Below, piece after piece: positions 28,324 to 35,868 of a stretch of 64,000 bases of DNA. Position numbers and translations under genes: made by a program. How positions within the stretch are numbered: position 1 is the first letter of the stretch; every line of letters starts with the position of its first letter. The notes beneath the pieces are model-generated. The model made no database searches. It had not been told where the DNA came from and worked only from the letters and a program-made list of their open reading frames with translations. Origin of the DNA: JABFRJ01 sp963847145 (GTDB taxonomy: Bacteria; Pseudomonadota; Alphaproteobacteria; Rhizobiales; Hyphomicrobiaceae); NCBI GenBank assembly GCA_963847145.1, contig CAWJYN010000001.1, positions 62,001-126,000 on the forward strand, written 5' to 3'.

Positions 28324-29037
28324 ATGCGCCCCTCCAAACGTAAGCCCGACGAACTGCGCCGCGTATCGATCGACCGCCGCGTTTCCATGCATGCGGAGGG
28401 GTCGTGCCTGATCAAGTTTGGCAACACGCATGTGCTGTGCACCGCCAGCCTCGAAGAGCGGGTGCCGCCGTGGCTCAAGGGCCAAGGCAAGGGCTGGGTG
28501 ACGGCTGAGTATGCCATGCTGCCGCGCGCCACCTCGACGCGCACGCGCCGTGAGGTCACGCAGGGTCACGCTTCCGGCCGCACGCAGGAAATTCAGCGCT
28601 TGATCGGACGCGCGCTGCGCGCCGTGGTGGACCTCAAAGTGCTCGGCGAGAAGCAGATCTCGGTGGATTGCGACGTGCTGCAAGCTGATGGCGGTACGCG
28701 CACGGCGGCGATCACCGGCGCTTGGGTGGCGCTGCATGATTGTATCGCCTGGATGCGGCAGCGCGACATGATCCGCGATGGCGTGCTACGCGACAGCGTG
28801 GCCGCGGTGTCGTGCGGGCTCTATGGCGGCAACGCGGTCCTCGATCTCGACTATGCCGAAGACAGCGAAGCCGACGCAGACGCCAACTTCGTCATGACGG
28901 GTAGCGGCGGCATTGTCGAAATCCAGGGCACAGCAGAAACCGTGCCGTTCAGCGAGGCGCAATACGGCGAGCTGATGAGCCTCGCCAAGAAGGGCATCAC
29001 CGAGCTCTCGTCGCTGCAGAAGCTGACGGTGTCGTGA
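28324..29037 (+). CDS. rph: ribonuclease PH
   Basis: 237 residues, family length. A phosphorolytic 3'-5' exoribonuclease that trims tRNA precursors. MRPSKRKPDELRRVSIDRRVSMHAEGSCLIKFGNTHVLCTAS at the N-terminus, RATSTRTRREVTQG and RTQEIQRLIGRALRAVVD (phosphate-site Arg), then VDCDVLQADGGTRTAAITGAWVAL are hallmark segments. Starts the rph-VOC-rdgB transcript. The divergent hrcA gene usual in alphaproteobacteria is not upstream. Confidence 0.96.
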   Translation: MRPSKRKPDELRRVSIDRRVSMHAEGSCLIKFGNTHVLCTASLEERVPPWLKGQGKGWVTAEYAMLPRATSTRTRREVTQGHASGRTQEIQRLIGRALRAVVDLKVLGEKQISVDCDVLQADGGTRTAAITGAWVALHDCIAWMRQRDMIRDGVLRDSVAAVSCGLYGGNAVLDLDYAEDSEADADANFVMTGSGGIVEIQGTAETVPFSEAQYGELMSLAKKGITELSSLQKLTVS

Positions 29038-29058
29038 GGGACAACACTTGAGGGTCAG

Positions 29059-29463
29059 ATGACGCCCAGTGGAATCCTCGAAAGTGTGCTCTACGCTGCC
29101 GATCTTGCAGCGGCCGAGATTTTCTACACACAGACGCTGGGCCTTTCGGTGCACAGCCGCGTCGCTGGGCGGCACGTCTTCTTCCGCTGCGGCGATGGCA
29201 TGTTGCTGATCTTCAACCCGGGCGAAACGCGCACAGTCTCTGCGGCACTCCCGGTGCCAGCGCACGGCGCTGACGGTGAGGGCCATGTGTGTTTTCGTGC
29301 GGGTGCCGACGAGATCACCGCGTGGCGGGCGCGGCTTGAAGCGTGTGGCGTCGCAATCGAGGTTGACTTTATGTGGCCGTCTGGCGGGCGGTCCATCTAT
29401 TTCCGCGATCCTGCCGGCAACTCAATCGAGTTCGCTGAGCCACGCATCTGGGGGCTTTCATGA
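29059..29463 (+). CDS. VOC (glyoxalase/bleomycin-resistance) family protein
   Basis: 134 residues of betaalphabetabetabeta repeats: LESVLYAADLAAAEIFYTQTLGLSV, FRCGDGMLLIFNPG, then HVCFRA..ITAWRARLEACGVAIE and GGRSIYFRDPAGNSIEFAEP, the standard VOC fold with a C-terminal metal-site Glu. Lies between rph and rdgB, overlapping rdgB by four bases (ATGA), so it is translated with it. Substrate unknown. Confidence 0.85.
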   Translation: MTPSGILESVLYAADLAAAEIFYTQTLGLSVHSRVAGRHVFFRCGDGMLLIFNPGETRTVSAALPVPAHGADGEGHVCFRAGADEITAWRARLEACGVAIEVDFMWPSGGRSIYFRDPAGNSIEFAEPRIWGLS

Positions 29464-30107
29464 CACGACGCTTGCAACGCGGCACCAAGCTGGTGGTCGC
29501 CAGTCACAACTCCGGCAAAGTGCGCGAGATCAATGCGCTCATTGCGCCTTATGGGCTGGAAGCTATTTCCGCTGGCACGCTTGGCTTGGCCGAGCCCGAT
29601 GAAACCGGCACCATGTTCGCCTCCAACGCGCGGCTCAAATCTCGCGCTGCGGCGCAGGCGTCTGGGTTGCCTGCGCTCGCCGATGATAGCGGCTTGTGCG
29701 TGGACACGCTTGATGGTGCACCGGGGATTTTTTCGGCGCGTTGGGGCGGCGCTGCAAAAGACTTCAACGCGGCAATGGCGCGCGTGCAGCGGGAGTTGGA
29801 GTTGCGCGGCGCGACCTTGCCGTCCGATCGCACGGCGCACTTCGTCTCGGCTTTGTCGCTGTCGTGGCCGGACGGGGAAGACCAGATTTTTGAAGGCCGC
29901 GTGTTTGGCGAAGTGGTTTGGCCTCCGCGGGGCACGTTAGGCTTCGGCTACGATCCGATGTTTCTGCCCGATGGCGAAGAGCAGACCTTCGGCGAAATGG
30001 ACCCGGTTGCGAAAGACAAGATCTCCCACCGCGCGCGCGCGTTCGAGAAGTTCATGCGAGCGTGTTCTGGGGTGATGTGGTCGCGCACGCGACTGGGGCG
30101 GTCATGA
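29460..30107 (+). CDS. rdgB: non-canonical purine NTP pyrophosphatase, RdgB/HAM1 family
   Basis: 215 residues. Hydrolyses dITP, XTP and similar deaminated nucleotides to keep them out of DNA. N-terminal LVVASHNSGKVREINALI, catalytic ADDSGLCVDTLDGAPGIFSARWGG, and FGYDPMFLPDGEEQTFGEMDPVAKDKISHRARAFEKF are all intact. Coupled to the VOC gene. hemW, which often follows, is absent. Confidence 0.95.
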   Translation: MTRRLQRGTKLVVASHNSGKVREINALIAPYGLEAISAGTLGLAEPDETGTMFASNARLKSRAAAQASGLPALADDSGLCVDTLDGAPGIFSARWGGAAKDFNAAMARVQRELELRGATLPSDRTAHFVSALSLSWPDGEDQIFEGRVFGEVVWPPRGTLGFGYDPMFLPDGEEQTFGEMDPVAKDKISHRARAFEKFMRACSGVMWSRTRLGRS

Positions 30108-30260
30108 AAGTCGCCGTGAGTTGATCGACAACCCTCGCGGCGAGACACGCAACGATGGTTGTTCGAAAACGGTGTTGTGTTGACGCGGGATACATCCGAA
30201 GGCGCGCGCATTCATCGGGCAGTTGCTGATTTGATCAATGCCGTGAGCGAAAGGGCGTCT

Positions 30261-30363
30261 TAGGTTGGGCCAAGCTGCGGCGCGGAGCGCCGACGCGCGC
30301 CCCAGCACTTCTTGCTCTACCCGTGGCTGCCGGGTCGCGCTGAAAGGCTTGACCCAACATACG
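30261..30363. repeat. inverted-repeat element, family C, second copy
   Basis: TAGGTTGGGCCAAGC (30261-30275) faces GCTTGACCCAACATACG (30347-30363). Same outer arms as 24008-24108 but with one mismatch and a different interior. It lies between rdgB and the 2-hydroxyacid dehydrogenase gene. Confidence 0.75.
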
Positions 30364-30376
30364 CCAAACGCCGCCA

Positions 30377-31390
30377 CTACGCTGTACGCCCGGCCAGCAC
30401 CTGCCAATTGACCACATTGGCTTCGATGATGCGCTTGTCGAACACCGACAGCACGTTCTCGACGGCCGCAACCGACATGCGTTCGACGGCTTCGGTGGTG
30501 ACGCCGGCCATGTGCGCTTGGAAGACGACGTTGGGGAGCTTGAACAGTGGGTGATCCTTCGGCGGCGGCTCGTGGAGCAGCACGTCGAGCCCGGCGCCGG
30601 CCAGTTTCTTGGTCTTGAGTGCCGTGTAGAGCGCGTCTTCGTCAACCAGACCACCACGCGCGGTGTTGATCAGAATGGCACTTGGCTTCATCAGTGCGAG
30701 GCGGCGCGCGTCGATCATGCCCAGGCTCTCCGGCGTTCGCGGACAGTGGATGGTGACGACGTCGACCAGTGGCAGGGCGTCGTCGAGCACGGCGACGGGC
30801 GTCGCACCCAGGGCAGCAATTTTGTCCGGTGGCAGAAAGGGGTCGAACACGTGTACGTCCATTTCCATGGCGACGGCGCGTTTCACCACCCGGCTGCCGA
30901 TCCGGCCGCAACCGATCACCAGCATGGACTTGCCGAAGATGTCGCCGGGCATGGTGGTCATGCGGTCCATCCAGCGGCCTTCGCGCACGAGACGATCCTG
31001 ATCGGTGGTGCGCTTGATGAGGTGGAACAGCATATGGAACGCCTGCTCGGCGACAGACGGTGAGTTGGCGGTTCCGGCAATCATCAGCGGAATATGTCGG
31101 GGGGCCAGTGCGTCGAGATCGATCTGGTCGTAGCCGACGCCCACGCGTGCAACCACCTCCAGCGCCGGCGCCGCTTCGAGTTCGGGCACGCTGATCGCTT
31201 GAACGCCCAGCACGACAGCGCGCACGCTCGGGTTGGCCTTGAGCATGGCACGGAATTCCGCGCCGTTGAGCGGCTGCGGAAACGGGATCTGCTTCACGTC
31301 AGGGCGCTGCGCCAACAGCGCAAGGCCGCCTTTGCCGAGTGTATCAATGAATGCAATGCCTTTGGTATTATCTTTGTTGTGCGCGGGCAT
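30377..31390 (-). CDS. D-2-hydroxyacid dehydrogenase (phosphoglycerate dehydrogenase-like)
   Basis: 337 residues from ATG 31390. NAD-binding MLVIGCGRIGSRV, substrate/catalytic segments VARVGVGYDQIDLDAL, ILINTARGGLVDEDAL (catalytic Arg) and AHMAGVTTEAVERM (catalytic His in the usual 'HxaG' position). It has no ACT regulatory domain, so it is not full-length SerA; more likely a general hydroxyacid or hydroxypyruvate-type reductase. Substrate unassigned. Divergent from the sulfhydrylase gene. Confidence 0.88.
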   Translation of the reverse strand: MPAHNKDNTKGIAFIDTLGKGGLALLAQRPDVKQIPFPQPLNGAEFRAMLKANPSVRAVVLGVQAISVPELEAAPALEVVARVGVGYDQIDLDALAPRHIPLMIAGTANSPSVAEQAFHMLFHLIKRTTDQDRLVREGRWMDRMTTMPGDIFGKSMLVIGCGRIGSRVVKRAVAMEMDVHVFDPFLPPDKIAALGATPVAVLDDALPLVDVVTIHCPRTPESLGMIDARRLALMKPSAILINTARGGLVDEDALYTALKTKKLAGAGLDVLLHEPPPKDHPLFKLPNVVFQAHMAGVTTEAVERMSVAAVENVLSVFDKRIIEANVVNWQVLAGRTA

Positions 31391-31548
31391 GTGAGCAGGT
31401 CCCCTGTGTTTTTCTGAGGAGCACGATAAGGCGCGGACGGGCGCTTGCAAATAGGGGCCAGGGTCGGCCATTGTTCCGCATTGGCAGCGCTGACCATCGC
31501 TGACCGCATAGAGCCCTTCGATTTTGCAACATGAACGAGGTTTCCCGC

Positions 31549-32832
31549 ATGTCGACCCCTACGACACCGCCAGGCTTTGATACGCTGGCCATTCACGCCG
31601 GTGCTTCGCCCGACCCCACGACCGGCGCACGCATCACGCCGATCTATCAAACGGCTTCGTATGTCTTCAACGATGTCGATCACGCAGCGTCGCTGTTCGG
31701 CCTTGAGGCTTTCGGCAACATCTACACGCGCATCGGCGGGCCGACGCAATCGGTGCTGGAGGGCCGCGTGGCGGCACTTGAAGGCGGCACGGCGGCGCTG
31801 GCCGTTGCCTCGGGCCATGCCGCGCAGGTGATTGTGTTTCACACGCTGATGGAACCAGGCGATACATTTGTCGCCGCGCGCCAGCTTTACGGGGGCTCGG
31901 TCAATCAGTTCAATCACGCGTTCAAGAAGTTCGGCTGGGGTGTCGAGTGGGCCGACGGCACCGATCCGGAAAGTTTCGAGCGCGCTATTACACCCACGAC
32001 GCGCGCGCTCTATTGCGAAAGTATCGCCAACCCCGGCGGCGTGGTGATCGATCTGGCGGCAATCTCAAAGATTGCGAAGAAGCACGGTCTGCCGTTGATC
32101 GTCGACAATACGATGGCGTCGCCCTATCTATGCCGGCCCAAGGACTTCGGCGCTGATATCGTCGTGCACTCGCTGACCAAATTTCTCGGCGGGCACGGCA
32201 ACTCGATCGGCGGCATCATTGTCGATTGCGGTACGTTCGACTGGCTCAAGGCCAAGCACAAGTACAAGACCCTGGTTGAGCCGAACCCTAGCTACAACGG
32301 CATGAAACTCGCCGAGACGTTCGGCAATTTCGCGTTTGCGATTGCCTGCCGCGTGATGGGGCTGCGCGACCTCGGACCGGCGATAGCGCCGATGAATGCG
32401 TTTCTGATTTTGACCGGCATTGAGACTTTGCCGCTGCGCATGGAGCGCCATTGCTCCAACGCGCTGGCCGTCGCCCAGCATCTGTCCAAGCATCCGAAGG
32501 TGGCATGGGTGAATTATGCGGGCCTGCCGACCGCGAAGGATCATGCCATCCAGAAGCGCATTTCGCCGAAGGGCGCAGGCGCGGTGTTCACGTTCGGGCT
32601 TAAGGGCGGCTACGACGCCGGCGTGAAGCTGGTGTCAAACGTCAAGCTGTTCTCGCATCTGGCCAACATCGGCGATACGCGCTCGTTGGTCATTCATCCC
32701 GCATCCACAACGCACCGACAGCTTACCGATGCGCAGCGTGTCGCGGCGGGGGCAGGGCCGGATGTCGTGCGCCTGTCGATTGGCCTCGAAGACATTGCCG
32801 ACATCATCGCCGATCTTGATCAGGCGCTTTGA
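31549..32832 (+). CDS. metY: O-acetylhomoserine sulfhydrylase / aminocarboxypropyltransferase
   Basis: 427 residues from ATG 31549 (an AGG eight bases upstream; an ATG 18 bases earlier has no site). A PLP enzyme that makes homocysteine from O-acetylhomoserine and sulfide. TLAIHAGASPDPTTGARITPIYQTASYVF, active-site lysine in HSLTKFLGGHG, and ADGTDPESFERAI, TRSLVIHPASTTHRQL are typical of the MetY class rather than MetB. With mmuM it gives two routes into methionine synthesis in this window. Confidence 0.92.
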   Translation: MSTPTTPPGFDTLAIHAGASPDPTTGARITPIYQTASYVFNDVDHAASLFGLEAFGNIYTRIGGPTQSVLEGRVAALEGGTAALAVASGHAAQVIVFHTLMEPGDTFVAARQLYGGSVNQFNHAFKKFGWGVEWADGTDPESFERAITPTTRALYCESIANPGGVVIDLAAISKIAKKHGLPLIVDNTMASPYLCRPKDFGADIVVHSLTKFLGGHGNSIGGIIVDCGTFDWLKAKHKYKTLVEPNPSYNGMKLAETFGNFAFAIACRVMGLRDLGPAIAPMNAFLILTGIETLPLRMERHCSNALAVAQHLSKHPKVAWVNYAGLPTAKDHAIQKRISPKGAGAVFTFGLKGGYDAGVKLVSNVKLFSHLANIGDTRSLVIHPASTTHRQLTDAQRVAAGAGPDVVRLSIGLEDIADIIADLDQAL

Positions 32833-32872
32833 TTGTCGGTGTCAGGCCGTCTCGCGATTGCGAGGCGGCCCA

Positions 32873-33118
32873 TCAGCCGTGATGCAGCTCATCCATGACG
32901 CCGGGCAAAATGCAGCCGACTTCATGGATGACAAAAGCTGTCAGTGTGCCGACCAGCGCACCTGCTGCGATGACGTAGAGCGGCCCGTGCGTCACGTCGC
33001 CGGCCATGGTGATCATGTGCCCGAGGATCAGAAAGGCGGCGGCGAGTGCCACCGCGCCGGCTGCTAGGAAACCAGTGAACAGAGCCGCGGTGAGGCGGCG
33101 CTCGGAGATCATACGCAT
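32873..33118 (-). CDS. small hypothetical membrane protein
   Basis: About 81 residues from ATG 33118 (MRMISERRLTAALFTGFLAAG) with two or three hydrophobic helices (ALFTGFLAAGAVALAAAFLILGHMI; LYVIAAGALVGTLTAFVI). Upstream in-frame starts exist but add unlikely sequence. Convergent with metY. Function unknown. Confidence 0.5.
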   Translation of the reverse strand: MRMISERRLTAALFTGFLAAGAVALAAAFLILGHMITMAGDVTHGPLYVIAAGALVGTLTAFVIHEVGCILPGVMDELHHG

Positions 33119-33268
33119 ACAAACCCGCCCCTGGCGCGCCGCACAAACGGGCTTGCCCACAGGCGGAGTGTCTCGCACATGGGCAGTGGTTGACAAGCGG
33201 TAAATTTGGAATGGCGACTGTCCTAAAGTGAGACAGTTCAGAGCGTTAACGAGTTCGACGGCGATCGC

Positions 33269-34060
33269 TCACCGGCCCTTGAAAGTCACCGGGGCCTTCG
33301 CGGCGAAGGCTTTCGCAGCCGCCTTGTGGTCATCGGTCTCCATAGTCCGGACCATGCCGCTGGCCTCAAGATCGAGGGCGCTGGACAATGAGCCGTCCTC
33401 GGCCGCCTTCATGTTGCGCTTGGCGTAGAACCAGCCGATCTGCGGACCAGCGGCCAGTTTTTTCGCAAACGCCATGGTCTCGGCTTCCAGGGTCGCGTCA
33501 GCACAGATGCGGTTGGCCAAGCCGAGTTTTTCGATGGCCACGCTGTCGAGCACTTCGGACGTGAAATACAACTCACGTGCCTTGGCGGTACCGACCAGCT
33601 TGTGGAGAAAATAATGCGAGCCGAAATCGCCGGACACGCCAATCTTGGCGAACGCGGTGGTCATGCGGGCGGACTTGGCGGCAAAACGCATATCGGCGGC
33701 GAGTGCAATGGACAGCCCTGCGCCAGCGGCAACGCCGTTGACCATGGCGATGGTGGGCTTCGGCATCTCGTGCAGCAGTTCGGTGATTTTCATCAGCCCG
33801 CGCAGATTTGCGATCTTCATCTCGGTGGTCCAATCGAGATTGCGGCCCGCAGCCATCGATTTGACGTCACCGCCTGCGCAGAACGCTTTGTCGCCTGCAC
33901 CGCGCACCACCACGCAGCCGATGGCCGGGTCCCGGGCCGCCTCGTCCAGCGAGGTCAGCAGGCCCTTGAAGATGTCTGCCGATAACGCATTGAACGCCTC
34001 GGGCCGGTTCAAGGTCAGCGTCATGACGCCATCGTCGATGGTGCGCAGGAATTCGGACAT
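33269..34060 (-). CDS. enoyl-CoA hydratase/isomerase family protein
   Basis: 263 residues from ATG 34060 (MSEFLRTIDDGVMTLTLNRPEAFNALS). Crotonase fold: CVVVRGAGDKAFCAGGDVKSMA forms one half of the oxyanion hole and NGVAAGAGLSIALAADMRFA the other; a Glu in the usual acid position is not obvious, so isomerase or other crotonase chemistry is possible. Monocistronic. Confidence 0.88.
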   Translation of the reverse strand: MSEFLRTIDDGVMTLTLNRPEAFNALSADIFKGLLTSLDEAARDPAIGCVVVRGAGDKAFCAGGDVKSMAAGRNLDWTTEMKIANLRGLMKITELLHEMPKPTIAMVNGVAAGAGLSIALAADMRFAAKSARMTTAFAKIGVSGDFGSHYFLHKLVGTAKARELYFTSEVLDSVAIEKLGLANRICADATLEAETMAFAKKLAAGPQIGWFYAKRNMKAAEDGSLSSALDLEASGMVRTMETDDHKAAAKAFAAKAPVTFKGR

Positions 34061-34158
34061 CGGAGCCTCGTCAGGGGGAGCGGATGAAAGGAAATGGAAA
34101 ACGGCACCGGAGAGAAACTCTCCGATGCCGCGCATGGTGCTCTGAGATTTACGAAAGC

Positions 34159-34863
34159 TCAAGCGTCGGAGCTGTCGCCGCCCCAGCCGCCGCCGCTGTC
34201 GGCGGCACTGGAGGAGCCGGGATCATTGTCGTCGGCGTAGGATTGCTGCTGGGCGATCTCCTGGTCTTGAGCGGCATCCTGCGCACGGTCAGCTGCGGCC
34301 TGATCGAAGCCAGTGTTCTGCGAGCCCGAGTCATGGCTCTTGTGCCCGCCCATCATGTTGCCGATGGCGTTGGCAACGAGCATGCCGCCGGCAACGCCTG
34401 CTGCCGTGGTCATGGCCTGCGCCATGAAGCCACCGCCGGCGCGCTGGGGCGCGGCCTGCTGCATGGGAGCCTGCTGATACTGAGGCTGTTGGCCTGGGGG
34501 CGGACCCCACGGACCGCCAGCCGGCACGGCTGCCCGCGTCGCCGGAACGCTGGTTGGTTGTGGACGGCTGCCGCCGCCGAACAGACCGCCGAGGAAGCCG
34601 CCGCCGGAACTCTGCTGGGGCGCACGGGTCTGCGCGGCTTCGAGATCGCGCACGCGCGCTTCGAGCTGCTGGACGCGCTCGGCCGACTGCGTCAGCGCTT
34701 GTTCGCCGACCAGGACGGATTGGACAAGCATGTAGGCGGAATCGGGAATACGGCGGACTTCTGAATTGATCAGTGCTTCCGCCTCGTGCTCTTTCTCGAT
34801 GGCTCCGAAAGAGCGCATGCGGTCGAATAGACCGGTGATCATGTTGCGTTCATCAGGCGTCAT
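34159..34863 (-). CDS. DUF2076 family protein
   Basis: 234 residues from ATG 34863 (MTPDERNMITGLFDRM). N-terminal helical domain with a coiled-coil-like stretch (QALTQSAERVQQLEARVRDLEAAQ), a Gly-rich segment GGGFLGGLFGGGSR, a Pro/Gln-rich linker, a hydrophobic Gly/Ala segment (TAAGVAGGMLVANAIGNMMGGH) and an acidic disordered tail. This is the DUF2076 architecture of periplasmic ABC-linked unknowns. No function known. Confidence 0.85.
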   Translation of the reverse strand: MTPDERNMITGLFDRMRSFGAIEKEHEAEALINSEVRRIPDSAYMLVQSVLVGEQALTQSAERVQQLEARVRDLEAAQTRAPQQSSGGGFLGGLFGGGSRPQPTSVPATRAAVPAGGPWGPPPGQQPQYQQAPMQQAAPQRAGGGFMAQAMTTAAGVAGGMLVANAIGNMMGGHKSHDSGSQNTGFDQAAADRAQDAAQDQEIAQQQSYADDNDPGSSSAADSGGGWGGDSSDA

Positions 34864-35059
34864 GATGGGGGCTCCTGGGCGTGGCCACAAAGAGGCCAAG
34901 GATGGGATCGGTTTTGGGATGCCACGGTCTCATGGCGCGGATCATGTGGGAGCGAGGGTGGGCGAGTGCAATGACAAGGGCAAGGCATGTGCGAAAAATA
35001 GTTTGTGTGAGGGTTCGGAACGTAGGTAGAACGTAGCATTGCTCGCATGGGAGCGTGAG

Positions 35060-35404
35060 ATGAATGTTGCGGACATCCAGGAGATCTTCGCGGGGCTTGG
35101 TGTGGTGACCGTCAAGCGGCTGTTTGGCGGCCAGGGGGTCTATCATCGTGGCGTCATCGTCGGTGCAATCATGGACGGCGAGGTGCTGCTGAAGGCCGAC
35201 GCCGAAACCGAGCCGCAGTTTGCGGCCGCCGGTGCCACCCAATGGACCTACGAGTTCAAGCGCGGCAAGACGATCCGCATGCCCTACTGGAGCATTCCAA
35301 CCGATGCCGTGGATGATCCGGACGCGCTGGCGATATGGGTGAAGCTGGCGTTTGCGGCGGGACGGCGCGCGGCGGGGAAAGAAGGGAAGGGCAGTGGGAG
35401 GTGA
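35060..35404 (+). CDS. TfoX N-terminal domain protein
   Basis: 114 residues from ATG 35060 (an upstream TTG is less likely). VADIQEIFAGLGVVTVKRLFGGQGVYHRGVIVGAIMDGEVLLKADAETEPQF and TYEFKRGKTIRMPYWSIPTDAVDDPDAL match the TfoX/Sxy N-terminal domain. The C-terminal domain of the Haemophilus competence regulator is missing, as is normal in alphaproteobacteria, where the role is unknown. Confidence 0.88.
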   Translation: MNVADIQEIFAGLGVVTVKRLFGGQGVYHRGVIVGAIMDGEVLLKADAETEPQFAAAGATQWTYEFKRGKTIRMPYWSIPTDAVDDPDALAIWVKLAFAAGRRAAGKEGKGSGR

Positions 35405-35643
35405 GGCGGATCGGCGCCGCGCGAAGATCGCTTTCGCGTTATCATGCCCGCATCAGGCAGTGTTCGTCGAGGCCTCTCACTGTCTCCGATGTGCCGCGGC
35501 GTGAGCCGCTTCCATCGTCCCGATCCGAAGTTCAACAAAAAGGAACAGCGCCGAACCTGATCAAGCCGCACCCAGCGGCGTCGCGGAAATGTGAGTGCCG
35601 AAATCGGCCGCCGGCCATGTTTGTCTCAAGCCCAAGCCACTTC

Positions 35644-35745
35644 CTAGCATGAGAAGGTCGGGCTAGTCGTAGCGAAATCAATGCGATGCTTGGCGAAATT
35701 GGCCTCGGCCTTGGCATCGTCCCACTCGAAGCGGTCGTTCTGCAT
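35644..35745 (-). pseudogene. truncated BrnT-family toxin remnant
   Basis: A 33-codon frame MQNDRFEWDDAKAEANFAKHRIDFATT then unrelated residues and TAG. The opening FEWDDAKAEANFAKHRIDF is the characteristic start of BrnT (DUF497) toxins, normally about 90-95 residues long with a brnA antitoxin gene after it. The rest of the toxin and any brnA are missing, so this is a dead toxin-antitoxin locus. Confidence 0.6.
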
Positions 35746-35802
35746 TGCCAGCCCCTGCCAACAATCGACTTCAAGATTGTGATGCGGGAGTAGATTGAGA
35801 GC

Positions 35803-35832
35803 AATAAAAAAAGGGGAGCCTTGCGGCTCCCC
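35803..35832 (-). terminator. factor-independent terminator of hppA
   Basis: On the minus strand: GGGGAGCC-GCAA-GGCTCCCC followed by seven T residues. A perfect 8-bp GC-rich stem with a U tract, 37 bases beyond the hppA stop codon. Confidence 0.92.
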
Positions 35833-35868
35833 TTCTTCATTGCGGTATCAACGTCGCAACCCGTCCAC

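Larger units (their letters stand above)
35405..35868. other. intergenic region with toxin-gene remnant and terminator
   Basis: 464 bases. It contains a BrnT-like stump on the minus strand (35644-35745) and the hppA terminator (35803-35832). The stretch 35405-35640 shows nothing recognisable. Confidence 0.6.
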
